A stretch of DNA of 64,000 nt from assembly GCF_002088945.1 (NCBI RefSeq), contig NZ_NCSU01000011.1, positions 372,001-436,000 of the forward strand, given 5' to 3'. The position numbers and the translations under genes were made by a program. Shown piece after piece: positions 55,606 through 63,690 of the stretch (the first letter of the stretch is position 1; each line of letters opens with the position of its first letter). The DNA comes from Henriciella pelagia (GTDB lineage Bacteria; Pseudomonadota; Alphaproteobacteria; Caulobacterales; Hyphomonadaceae). A model generated the notes under the pieces. The model did no database searches and was not told where the DNA came from. It worked only from the letters and a program-made list of their open reading frames with translations.

Positions 55606-56244
55606 ATGAGTACTGGACTTCCTTACCCTGAAGTTGGTCTGCAGGCCTTGCGGCGAAAACCGTCGTTTGCCGCGCTTGAAAGAGCGTCGGTCCGACTGGT
55701 GAGAACGGTCGACGAATTGCTGCAGGCCTTTGCGATCCGTTCCGCCGTCTTCATGGCCGAACAGGTATGTCCATATCACGAAGAGTTCGATGGCAATGAC
55801 CTTGCCGGATGCCATCTGGTTGCATCCGTCGAGAACGAACCGGTTGCGACCTTGCGGCTCAGATGGTTCGCAAGCTTTGGCAAAGTGGAGCGCGTCTGCA
55901 TTCTTCCTGCGGCACGTGGCAAGCACTTGGAAAGGGTTCTCCTTGCGCATGCGTTTGAGCTGGCTTCCCGGAAGGGCTTCAGACTGATGACCGGGCAGAT
56001 ACAGGCCAGGCTTTGGCCCATGTGGCAAAAAACCATTCACTGCACATTGAGAGACAACCGACCAAGCTTCGCATTTTCGGATTTCGAGTATCTTGAGATC
56101 GACATTCCCATACCATCGCACCCCAAATCCATCTCTCCATTGTCCGACCCGTATCTTCTCATCCGTCCCGAAGGCAGCTGGGACGCTACCGGCATCCTGG
56201 AAGAGTCGGTGGAACGGTCTGAAGAGAGACGCGCCGCCGCTTGA
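55606..56244 (+). CDS. GNAT family N-acetyltransferase, second gene of the pair
   Basis: 212 aa. GNAT layout: LVRTVDELLQAFAIRSAVFMAEQ, then EEFDGNDLAGCHLVA and PVATLRLRWFASFGKVERVCI (beta4), ARGKHLERVLLAHAFELASRKG (CoA pyrophosphate loop, RGKHLE). The C-terminal DFEYLEIDIPIPSHP and LIRPEGSWD are family-specific. The arrangement of an input loop followed by an EFD element recalls LuxI-like AHL synthases, but the LuxI Arg/Phe/Trp signature is not present, so I call only GNAT. A LuxR-type gene lies just downstream, on the other strand. Confidence 0.8.
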   Translation: MSTGLPYPEVGLQALRRKPSFAALERASVRLVRTVDELLQAFAIRSAVFMAEQVCPYHEEFDGNDLAGCHLVASVENEPVATLRLRWFASFGKVERVCILPAARGKHLERVLLAHAFELASRKGFRLMTGQIQARLWPMWQKTIHCTLRDNRPSFAFSDFEYLEIDIPIPSHPKSISPLSDPYLLIRPEGSWDATGILEESVERSEERRAAA

Positions 56245-56291
56245 AGCGAAGGTCGGCGCTGACAGTCATGACCGAGGCGTTCCAGCCGGGT

Positions 56292-56951
56292 TTAAACTGC
56301 GCTGCGGCCAACATAGCCCGGATTTGTTGCAACCCTTACCGCGTGCGCGCGCCCGACGACCCCCATCTTGTGGCCGGAGTTCGTAAGGTGAAAACGCACG
56401 GTCGGAACGGAAATCCCGACGATTTCCGCGATCTCGCTATCAGTCTTGCCCAGCGCGGCCCACTTTGGGCACTGGATCTCCCGTCGCGTCAGCTCAACGA
56501 TTTCAGGAAGTTTAGCGTGGGCCGCATTTTCCCGATAACGCGAAAGAAAATGCAGGCTCAATGGATGCATCTCCCCTGCGTGTGTTGAGAAGACAGCATC
56601 AATGTCGGCGACAGTTTCATTGGTTGCCCAGACGAGCGTGCCAATCACCCCGAAAGGTATGTAGCACGGGCGTATAATCGCGCTTGCTACGCCGAACGCA
56701 TCGTAATCCGCATTCGCATTGAACGCGTCCAGCGCCTGGTTCGGGCGCCACGATTTGAGCTTCGTGCCGTCAAACAGGAACGGCTCGGCACAGATGCGGG
56801 ACGCCTGGATAAAACCAGACCGGGGGGGGGCAAACGTCCGGTCATTCCAGTAGTGCAGCTTCGGATCGAACCATTTGAACAGCGTTTTGGCATATGGCTT
56901 TCCAACATGGTCGAGGATTGGAGCAGGGTGGAGCGAGATGCAGCGATACAT
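56292..56951 (-). CDS. LuxR-type regulator, apparently N-terminally shortened and chimeric
   Basis: About 219 aa from ATG 56951 (57029 gives 245 aa). C-terminal LuxR HTH: LTRREIQCPKWAALGKTDSEIAEIVGISVPTVRFHL, nearly standard, but CPKW replaces CLKW and NSGHKMGV replaces NAMRKLGV. The N-terminal part resembles an autoinducer domain (DPKLHYWNDRTF, IIRPCYIPFGVIGTLV) but is about 50 residues short. The first ~15-40 codons are antisense to an acyl-CoA dehydrogenase remnant, so the start is probably rebuilt. A run of nine C lies in the coding strand (56822-56830). Confidence 0.65.
   Translation of the reverse strand: MYRCISLHPAPILDHVGKPYAKTLFKWFDPKLHYWNDRTFAPPRSGFIQASRICAEPFLFDGTKLKSWRPNQALDAFNANADYDAFGVASAIIRPCYIPFGVIGTLVWATNETVADIDAVFSTHAGEMHPLSLHFLSRYRENAAHAKLPEIVELTRREIQCPKWAALGKTDSEIAEIVGISVPTVRFHLTNSGHKMGVVGRAHAVRVATNPGYVGRSAV
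56822..56830. repeat. Homopolymer (9 G) in the luxR-like gene
   Basis: Nine consecutive G on the + strand, nine C in the gene direction, coding for Ala-Pro-Pro-Arg. Long enough for slipped-strand mispairing; the present length keeps the gene in frame. Confidence 0.8.
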
Positions 56952-57117
56952 CTTTGCATCGGAATGTGCACGGGTGGGCGCACCTCCGTCGGCACCTATG
57001 GGGCTTGAAATGGTCGGCCCCTGCATCATTGGCTACGGAACGCCAGAACAGAAAGAGTATTATCTGCCGCGGTTTCTGACGGGCCAAGACTATTGGGGGC
57101 CAGAATATCACCGATGA
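56908..57117 (+). pseudogene. Acyl-CoA dehydrogenase fragment
   Basis: A reading frame shows GAGWSEMQRYIFASECARVG, then MGLEMVGPCIIGYGTPEQK and YYLPRFLTGQDYWGP, which matches the middle of the FadE/acyl-CoA dehydrogenase N-terminal domain (family: RYIFxxExARxGAP, MVGPxxxxFGTxEQK). Homology seems to start abruptly near 56908 and the frame is cut by TGA at 57115 just after the segment; the CxGYSEP catalytic-base region does not follow. A remnant left by recombination. Confidence 0.7.
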
Positions 57118-57382
57118 ATATGAATGGTACAGATTACTTCGAATGCGAACGTTGTCCTGCGCTTTGCCGGTCGGCCCCGCACTTAGGGCGTGTCGCTGAG
57201 CTACGACTTCCAGCTTCCTTCCTGAGCAGGGCGCATCCATCCAAGCCGGAAGGGTGCGGTCTTTCATTTTTGGCGTCAGGTTCCCACAGGCGGTCGTCGG
57301 TCATTGACAAAGCGAGCGGACGACGAACCGCTCCAGGTGCGCCGCCATGTGCTGAATTCTTTTATCCTATACGCAGGCCACG
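57118..57382. other. Decayed intergenic DNA between the dehydrogenase remnant and tRNA-Ser
   Basis: 265 bp with no reading frame I recognise on either strand and no terminator. It separates the pseudogene from the 3' side of tRNA-Ser, a common integration side. No repeat of the tRNA 3' end was found in the 53-57 kb segment, so an intact attachment pair is not visible. Confidence 0.5.
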
Positions 57383-57472
<90 letters not shown>

Positions 57473-57708
57473 GTGGCCGGGCGTCTGTTTCGGGCAAACC
57501 GGCACGAATTGCAATAGGGCGGCTGAACCTCATTTTTGCCTCAATTGGACGAATTATTAACGGGGCGTTTCAGGCCGGACGGAAACTTTCCTCGCATGTT
57601 CACCCTGCATCCATTTCACTATGGTAAATGCAACCATCAACAGAAGTTGTGTCGTGCGCTTGGCAGAAGTTGAGGCACGTTGAAAGCCGACCACAGAACG
57701 AGGTTCGA

Positions 57709-59043
57709 ATGTCCAGTCTGAAGCTCCTCAACTATCCGTTTCTCTTGGCCGCAGCTGTCGCTGTGTCTGCGACGCCGCACGCGGCAGCGGACCGTAAGGC
57801 TGGCGCACCAATTGAATATGTAGGGCAGGGTAGTGTGCCCAGGGCCAACACGGCAGCGACGCAGGACCCCTGGCGAGGACCAGTCATCAGATCAAATCCA
57901 TCAGCGCCACCGCAACAGCGCGTTCAACTCAATTTTTCTTATCCGGGCTCGACCGGGCCAGTCAGCACTCGCCCGCAAGCTCAGATGGCAAGCATCGAAT
58001 CAACGCCTCGCGCGAGCGGTATCCAGCGCTCTGCTTCCCCAGCCTGGCCTCAAACGCAATCGATTGGCACGCCCACCGCGCAACCCGTCAGCGCGCCGCG
58101 CTCACTGGTTCTGGGAGCCGGAGCGCGTAATTCCCTGACTGACCAGCGCCCGAAATCCGTCACCCCGGATTTCCTCAATGCATATGCTGAAGAAACCGGG
58201 ATTGCGTCTTGGTATGGCGAGGCGTTCCACGGCAACACCACAGCAAATGGCGAAACATTCGACATGTACGCGATGACTGCAGCACATCGCACCTTGCCGT
58301 TGCCAAGCCTGGCACAGGTGATCAATGAAGCAAACGGCAAGGAAATCGTCGTTCGCGTCAATGATCGCGGTCCCTTTGTGGATGACAGGATCATTGACCT
58401 TTCAATGAAGGCTGCGTCTGCGCTCGACATCGTCGATCAAGGAGAGGCCAAGGTGACTGTTCGCTATCTTGGACCGGCCCCTGAAGTGGCAAGTAAACCT
58501 GTCCAGCTTGCCCAACTGGAGACAACGGCTGATCCTGTTCGCGACGATCCGAAGCCGCGAACGGACCTTTATGGCGACATCCTTATGGGTGGCGTGGAGC
58601 CGTCGCTGGGTGTGCCTGACCCCGGCCAGACTGTTGCAACGCCGGCAAGAATTTCGATTGCGACACCGCCCGCCCCCAAGCCCGATTTCGATCTATCGCC
58701 TGCGCCTGTCCGCGAAGCGTCGCTGGACAGCGCTCTGACAACGACGGGGCCGGCTCCCCGTCCGCTTCAAGCCGCCGCAACGCCTTCGGCATCACACTCG
58801 GTCCCCAAATTCCAGCCAAAGATTTTTGTCCAGGTCGGCTCGTTCGCGGATATAAGCAATGCACAAGGCATGAATGCTCAGGTGGGTGGAACCTATCCTG
58901 TCGACATAGAGTCGGTTCGTGTGCACGGTGCTGATTATTTCAGGGTTCTGGTCGGGCCTTTTCCGACCCGCAGCGCCGCTGATATGGCGAAATACCAGCT
59001 CAGCCAGCGGGGCATTACAGATGGGTTCGTTGTCCTGAGATAA
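57709..59043 (+). CDS. rlpA: RlpA-like septal ring protein with SPOR domain
   Basis: 444 aa from ATG 57709. Signal peptide (YPFLLAAAVAVSATPHAAA) without a lipobox Cys, unlike the lipoprotein RlpA of E. coli. A long Ala/Pro/Gln-rich linker, then the double-psi beta-barrel lytic transglycosylase domain: GIASWYGEAFHGNTTANGE, AHRTLPLP, VRVNDRGPFVDDRIIDLS. Another low-complexity stretch precedes a C-terminal SPOR domain (KIFVQVGSFADISNAQGMN) for denuded peptidoglycan at the septum. Followed by the carboxypeptidase gene. Confidence 0.9.
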   Translation: MSSLKLLNYPFLLAAAVAVSATPHAAADRKAGAPIEYVGQGSVPRANTAATQDPWRGPVIRSNPSAPPQQRVQLNFSYPGSTGPVSTRPQAQMASIESTPRASGIQRSASPAWPQTQSIGTPTAQPVSAPRSLVLGAGARNSLTDQRPKSVTPDFLNAYAEETGIASWYGEAFHGNTTANGETFDMYAMTAAHRTLPLPSLAQVINEANGKEIVVRVNDRGPFVDDRIIDLSMKAASALDIVDQGEAKVTVRYLGPAPEVASKPVQLAQLETTADPVRDDPKPRTDLYGDILMGGVEPSLGVPDPGQTVATPARISIATPPAPKPDFDLSPAPVREASLDSALTTTGPAPRPLQAAATPSASHSVPKFQPKIFVQVGSFADISNAQGMNAQVGGTYPVDIESVRVHGADYFRVLVGPFPTRSAADMAKYQLSQRGITDGFVVLR

Positions 59044-59140
59044 TTGCGCAGCAGGCATTGACGCCTGTCTCAAAGCGGCCCTTTTTCTAGGTCATGGATA
59101 CGAGTGGAAACCACCCCGCTCCTGACCTGGAGAAAGCAGA

Positions 59141-60304
59141 ATGAATTTCACCAGACTTTGCGCCTCAATCGCCTGCGCACTTGCCGTCACATTGCCAGCA
59201 TCCGCGCAGCTTATCGACACTCAGGCCGACTACGCTGTCATCATGGATTATGAGACACAGGATATCCTGTTCTCAAAGAATGGCGACGAGCCGATGATCC
59301 CGGCCTCAATGACCAAGATCATGACGGCCCATGTCGTCTATGAGGCGATCGATAATGGTGAGATTTCCCTGGACGACACGCTGCCTGTCAGCGAACGCGC
59401 GTGGAGAGAAGGCGGTTGGGCGACGGGCGGCTCCACCATGGGTCTGCGAATCGGCGAGACGCCAACAGTGGAAGACCTCCTTCGGGGCGTGATCATCCTG
59501 TCGGGAAATGATGCGTGCATTGTTCTGGCTGAGGGGCTTGCCGGCACGGAAGAGGCATTTGCAGCTCGAATGACAGATCTTGCGCAGGAAATGGGCCTCA
59601 CATCGGCGAGCTTCAAAAATGCAAGCGGTCTGAATGCCGAGGGCCATGTCATTTCGGCTGCAGACCTCGCTCGTCTGGCGCGCATGGAAATCGACAAATT
59701 TCCTCAATATTACAAATACTACTCCGAAAAAGAGATGACGTGGAACGGCATCACCCAGGGCAACCGGAACCCTCTGTTATATTCAATGGATGGAGCCGAT
59801 GGCCTGAAGACCGGCCATCTTGAGATTTCTGGATATGGACTGACGGCGTCCGCCGTTCGCGATGGGAAACGACGTATTCTGGTAATCAATGGCCTCGACA
59901 GTTCACGCGCCCGTGCTGATGAAGCCGAACGTCTTATGCGCCTCGCCTTCACGGCTTTTGATACGCGTACCATTGAACCGAGTGACAAACCGCTCACGAG
60001 CCTTCCTGTCTGGAACGGCGAGACCCGGACCGTTGCGGTGAAACTGCAAGAGCCGGTTCGTGTCGCCGCGCACAAGCGCGCTTTCGATGACGCCAGGATG
60101 GAAGTCGTCTATGACGGCCCAATCACGGCGCCCGTTTCTGCCGGAGATGTCATTGGAAAACTTGTCATCACAGTGGAAGGCAAGGATGAGCCGATAATCG
60201 CGCCTCTCGTCGCCACTGAAAACGTAGCAAAGCTGGGCTTCATCGGCCGCGCGGTCGAAGGACTCAGCCTCAAACTGTCAGGAGATGACGCGGCCGCATC
60301 ATGA
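59141..60304 (+). CDS. dac: D-alanyl-D-alanine carboxypeptidase (PBP5/DacF type)
   Basis: 387 aa. Periplasmic peptidoglycan carboxypeptidase. Signal peptide ending near SAQL; catalytic SxxK is SMTKIMTAHV, the SxN motif SGNDACIVLAEG, and KTG in DGLKTGHLEISGYG. A C-terminal PBP5-C region (PLTSLPVWNGE) follows. Overlaps tmk by 4 bp. Confidence 0.94.
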   Translation: MNFTRLCASIACALAVTLPASAQLIDTQADYAVIMDYETQDILFSKNGDEPMIPASMTKIMTAHVVYEAIDNGEISLDDTLPVSERAWREGGWATGGSTMGLRIGETPTVEDLLRGVIILSGNDACIVLAEGLAGTEEAFAARMTDLAQEMGLTSASFKNASGLNAEGHVISAADLARLARMEIDKFPQYYKYYSEKEMTWNGITQGNRNPLLYSMDGADGLKTGHLEISGYGLTASAVRDGKRRILVINGLDSSRARADEAERLMRLAFTAFDTRTIEPSDKPLTSLPVWNGETRTVAVKLQEPVRVAAHKRAFDDARMEVVYDGPITAPVSAGDVIGKLVITVEGKDEPIIAPLVATENVAKLGFIGRAVEGLSLKLSGDDAAAS

Positions 60305-60930
60305 GTCGTGGGCGCTTCATAACGATAGAAGGTGGTGAAGGCGCCGGGAAATCCACACTCATCCGGAGTCTGGAGCAGGTGCTCGAAGCGCGTGGCCTTG
60401 ACGTGGTTACCACCCGGGAACCGGGCGGAACCGTTCTTGCTGAAGAAATCAGAAACCTCGTGCTTCATCCACCTGGCGAGACGCAGTGGAGCGCGCTCGC
60501 CGAAGCGCTGCTGATGAATGCGGCACGTGCGGACCATGTCGAAAAGAAGATTGCGCCCGCACTTGCAGCCGGCAAATGGGTGATCTGTGACCGCTTTGCC
60601 GATTCGACGCGGGTCTACCAAGGCATTGGGGGTGTGAATGACACCATGCTTCAGGCCATGCAGGCCGAAGTCACCAAAGACGCCGCGCCTGATATCACAT
60701 TCATCCTGGACGGACCGGTTGATGAGCTGCTTCAGCGACGCACCGCACGGGGGACGAGCGACATCTTCGAGCGGCGACCGATCGGGTTTCACACGGCTGT
60801 TCGCGAACGTTTTCTCGAAATTGCGAAGGCAGCTCCGGACCGGTGTAAAGTTGTCGACGCCTCGCGGGACCCGAGCCGCGTACTGGAAGACGTCCTGAGC
60901 GTCATTGATGAACGGGTCAGCGCCTCATGA
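60301..60930 (+). CDS. tmk: Thymidylate kinase
   Basis: 209 aa. Phosphorylates dTMP to dTDP. P-loop GGEGAGKSTLIRSLE, TTREPGGTVLAEEIRNL, DRFADSTRVYQGIG, and a lid with RTARGTSDIFE. Overlaps the dac gene upstream and holB downstream by 4 bp each. Confidence 0.96.
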   Translation: MSRGRFITIEGGEGAGKSTLIRSLEQVLEARGLDVVTTREPGGTVLAEEIRNLVLHPPGETQWSALAEALLMNAARADHVEKKIAPALAAGKWVICDRFADSTRVYQGIGGVNDTMLQAMQAEVTKDAAPDITFILDGPVDELLQRRTARGTSDIFERRPIGFHTAVRERFLEIAKAAPDRCKVVDASRDPSRVLEDVLSVIDERVSAS

Positions 60931-61871
60931 GCACGTCGGCACTTCCGCTTTACGGTCATCGGGCCGTACAGGCTGAGTTCCTGTCCGCTGTGGAGAGCCA
61001 GCGGTTGCACCATGCCTGGATCATTGAAGGGCCTTCCGGCATTGGCAAGGCCCGGTTTGCGACGCGTCTTGCCTCAATCCTGCTCGGAGCAGTTGCGACA
61101 CCGGACGACCCAGCCGGAGCGACAGCGGATGATCCGGTCATGCAGAAAGTCCTGTCGGCTGGCCATCCCGACCTGAAACACGTCGAACGTCAGCTGAACG
61201 ACAAGGGAAACCTGAAACAGGACATCGCCGTGGAACAGATCCGCGAGCTCAACGCCTTCTTCTCGTTGAAGCCCGCCATGGGTGGCTGGCGTATTGGAAT
61301 TCTGGACTCGCTGGACGAAATGAACGTCAGCGGCCTCAATGCCGTCCTGAAAACCCTCGAAGAGCCGCCGGCAAAAGCCCTAATCTTCCTGATTTCGCAT
61401 ATGACCACGCCAATCCTGCCCACCATTCGGTCCAGGTGTCAGACCTTGCGCCTGAAGGCCTTGAGCGAAGACGACACCAGGCAAGTACTGGCAGACATGA
61501 ACATCGACAATGCGGAGGGCGCACTCTCGCTGGTCAGGGGCCGTCCCGGACGAGCCGAAGAAGTGACAGGCGCAAAGGTCCTTGCCGCTGCCAGCGCCGC
61601 CCAAAGCCTGCTGAAGGCCATGCCACGCCCCAATGAGGCGATCCTGTCCCAGGCCATTTCGTCGGCCGCCGAGGATGATGCGGCGTTCCGGGTCTTCGCA
61701 GGCGAAATACTGGGCTGGCTGGAGACCCAGACCAATCGTGACCCCAGTTGGTCCGGAGCGTGGTTCGAAAGCCAGCAGATTGTCGCTTCGCAGCGGAACC
61801 TTCACATGCCGCCGGTTCAGGCTGCGTCCAAGCTGATTGGATGCCTTCAATCTGGTTTCGGGAACGTTTAG
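60927..61871 (+). CDS. holB: DNA polymerase III delta' subunit
   Basis: 314 aa, clamp-loader subunit. Walker A variant GPSGIGKARFATRLASIL, GHPDLKHVER, sensor region VLKTLEEPPAKALIFLISH and RSRCQTLRLKAL (SRC arginine finger). The zinc-binding cysteines seen in some delta' proteins are absent. tatD starts 11 bp after its stop. Confidence 0.92.
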   Translation: MSTSALPLYGHRAVQAEFLSAVESQRLHHAWIIEGPSGIGKARFATRLASILLGAVATPDDPAGATADDPVMQKVLSAGHPDLKHVERQLNDKGNLKQDIAVEQIRELNAFFSLKPAMGGWRIGILDSLDEMNVSGLNAVLKTLEEPPAKALIFLISHMTTPILPTIRSRCQTLRLKALSEDDTRQVLADMNIDNAEGALSLVRGRPGRAEEVTGAKVLAAASAAQSLLKAMPRPNEAILSQAISSAAEDDAAFRVFAGEILGWLETQTNRDPSWSGAWFESQQIVASQRNLHMPPVQAASKLIGCLQSGFGNV

Positions 61872-61882
61872 ACACCGTCCGT

Positions 61883-62659
61883 ATGTTCGACACGCATGTA
61901 AATCTCCACGCTGAAGCGTTCAGCGAAGATCTGGACGAGGTTCTGGCGCGAGCAAGAACAGCCGGTGTGACGCGGTTTCTCGCCATCTGTGATCGCTATG
62001 ACAATTATGACCGTGTGAAATCCATCGCGAATGAGCATCCAGATATCTGGAACACGGTCGGTGTGCACCCGCATCACGCCAAGGATTTCACTGACCTCAC
62101 CAGCGACTTGCTGGTGGCCGCAGCCAACGATGAAAAGACCGTTGCCATAGGCGAAACAGGCCTCGACTTTCATTATGGCTATTCGAACGAAGCCGATCAG
62201 GTCGCAAATTTCCGGCGGCACATATCTGCGGCTCGTGACACTGGGCTGCCGCTAGTGGTCCACACCCGCGAAGCGGATGAACTGACCGCCGATATTCTCG
62301 AGGACGAGTATGCGCGCGGCGCCTTCGGCATCTTGCTGCATTGCTATACGGGCGGTCAGGACCTGGCAGACAGAGGGCTTGCGCTTGGAGCTTACGTTTC
62401 AGTTTCAGGCATCCTGTCATTCAAGAGCGCCAGGGATGTCAGGAGCGTCATCGAGACGGTGCCGCTCGACAGGATCATTCTCGAGACGGATTGCCCATAT
62501 CTCGCACCGGTGCCGTACAGGGGCCGCCGGAATGAACCGTCATATCTGCCATATGTTGCCGACGCGCTTGCCAGTCTGACAGGCCGTGAACGAGCAGAAA
62601 TAACATCAATTTGCGAGGCCAATGCGCTAAATTTGTTCAAAAAACTAACCGCTTCATGA
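61883..62659 (+). CDS. tatD: TatD family hydrolase
   Basis: 258 aa from ATG 61883. Metal-dependent DNase/hydrolase barrel: ETGLDFHYGYS, VVHTREADELT, LLHCYTGG and ILETDCPYLAPVPYRGRRNEP. The N-terminal metal motif HxH reads DTHVNLH, so the second His is Asn; the rest of the site is complete. Overlaps the MBL gene by 4 bp. Confidence 0.92.
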   Translation: MFDTHVNLHAEAFSEDLDEVLARARTAGVTRFLAICDRYDNYDRVKSIANEHPDIWNTVGVHPHHAKDFTDLTSDLLVAAANDEKTVAIGETGLDFHYGYSNEADQVANFRRHISAARDTGLPLVVHTREADELTADILEDEYARGAFGILLHCYTGGQDLADRGLALGAYVSVSGILSFKSARDVRSVIETVPLDRIILETDCPYLAPVPYRGRRNEPSYLPYVADALASLTGRERAEITSICEANALNLFKKLTAS

Positions 62660-63468
62660 CCACAACTGCGCGCTTCACCTTTCTTGGAACAGGGTCTTCA
62701 GGCGGCGTGCCGCGCGTCGGGAATGACTGGGGCGACTGCGATCCCAATGAGCCCAAAAACCGGCGCCGGCGATGCGGAGCCCTTATTGATCTTGGTGATC
62801 CAATAAATCCTGAATCCTGCACACGCGTCTTGATTGACTCACCGCCAGACCTGCGTGAACAGCTTCTCGAGGCGGACGTCTCACACCTTGATGGTCTGGT
62901 CTACACACATGACCACGCCGACCAAAGCCATGGTATCGACGATGTAAGGGCGCTTGCGATGCGGATGCGAAGGCAAGTGCCGACCTTCCTAGACGCACCA
63001 ACCGCACAGACCCTGACCACGCGGTTCGAATACTGCTTCACAGGGAAGGGGGGCTATCCACCCATCCTCGATCTACAACCGCTCATCCAAATCGGCCGTC
63101 CGTTTTCAGTCGATGGTCCAGGCGGGCCCCTGGAGCTTGAACCGATCAAGCAGTTTCATGGCCGGATAATAAGCCTTGGCTTCAGGATCGGGTCGCTTGC
63201 CTATTGTAATGATCTTCATGACTTCCCTGAAGAGAGCCTGGAAAGGCTGAAGGGAACAGAGGTCCTTGTGCTTGACGCTTTGCGCTACACGCCGCACCCA
63301 AGCCATGCGCACCTGGAACGTGCTCTTGGCTGGATTGAAGAGATAAGGCCAGAACGGGCATACCTGACGAATCTTCATATCGACATGGATTACAGGACAT
63401 TGTGCGAGGAACTGCCGCCGCATGTGCGGCCTGCCCATGATGGCTTATGCATTGAATTTGCGCACTAA
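62656..63468 (+). CDS. Metallo-beta-lactamase fold hydrolase (PhnP-like)
   Basis: 270 aa from ATG 62656. MBL motif THDHADQSHGIDD (HxHxDH) is complete; FLGTGSSGGVPRVGNDWG and RRRRCGALIDLG at the start and LTNLHIDMDYRTL near the end place it near PhnP-type phosphodiesterases. Cytosolic; substrate not known. Last gene of the tmk-holB-tatD run. Confidence 0.9.
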   Translation: MTTTARFTFLGTGSSGGVPRVGNDWGDCDPNEPKNRRRRCGALIDLGDPINPESCTRVLIDSPPDLREQLLEADVSHLDGLVYTHDHADQSHGIDDVRALAMRMRRQVPTFLDAPTAQTLTTRFEYCFTGKGGYPPILDLQPLIQIGRPFSVDGPGGPLELEPIKQFHGRIISLGFRIGSLAYCNDLHDFPEESLERLKGTEVLVLDALRYTPHPSHAHLERALGWIEEIRPERAYLTNLHIDMDYRTLCEELPPHVRPAHDGLCIEFAH

Positions 63469-63690
63469 AGAGAATTCCGTATTTCTCATAATATAGATTA
63501 TGCAATCCGTTTTTGGATCGAGATCAGCGGCAATCACATCGCGTCTGAGCACCGCATCGCCAGCCAACGGTCCGGTCCTTCTTCACGCACTTTCCAGCTC
63601 AATGCACCCGGCGCAGTTGGCCGACACTGAATCAGTCATTAACGTTTTCATTGCTCCCACCCCTATCGCGACTGGAAGGATTGCTCTGCC

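Noticed and set aside
55606-56244. Calling the second GNAT a LuxI-type AHL synthase
   Set aside because: General layout is similar, but the conserved LuxI Arg, Phe and Trp residues are not recognisable, so only GNAT is supported.
56842-57267. 141-codon minus-strand frame that could be a transposase piece
   Set aside because: It runs antisense to the dehydrogenase remnant and shows no transposase motif such as DDE; no terminal inverted repeats found.
63499-63690. Open frame from ATG 63499 running through the mazG start in another frame
   Set aside because: It stays open through the mazG overlap but the residues are Arg/Ser/Cys-rich and shadow-like there, and mazG has a clear ribosome site and motifs. 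No support for a separate gene.
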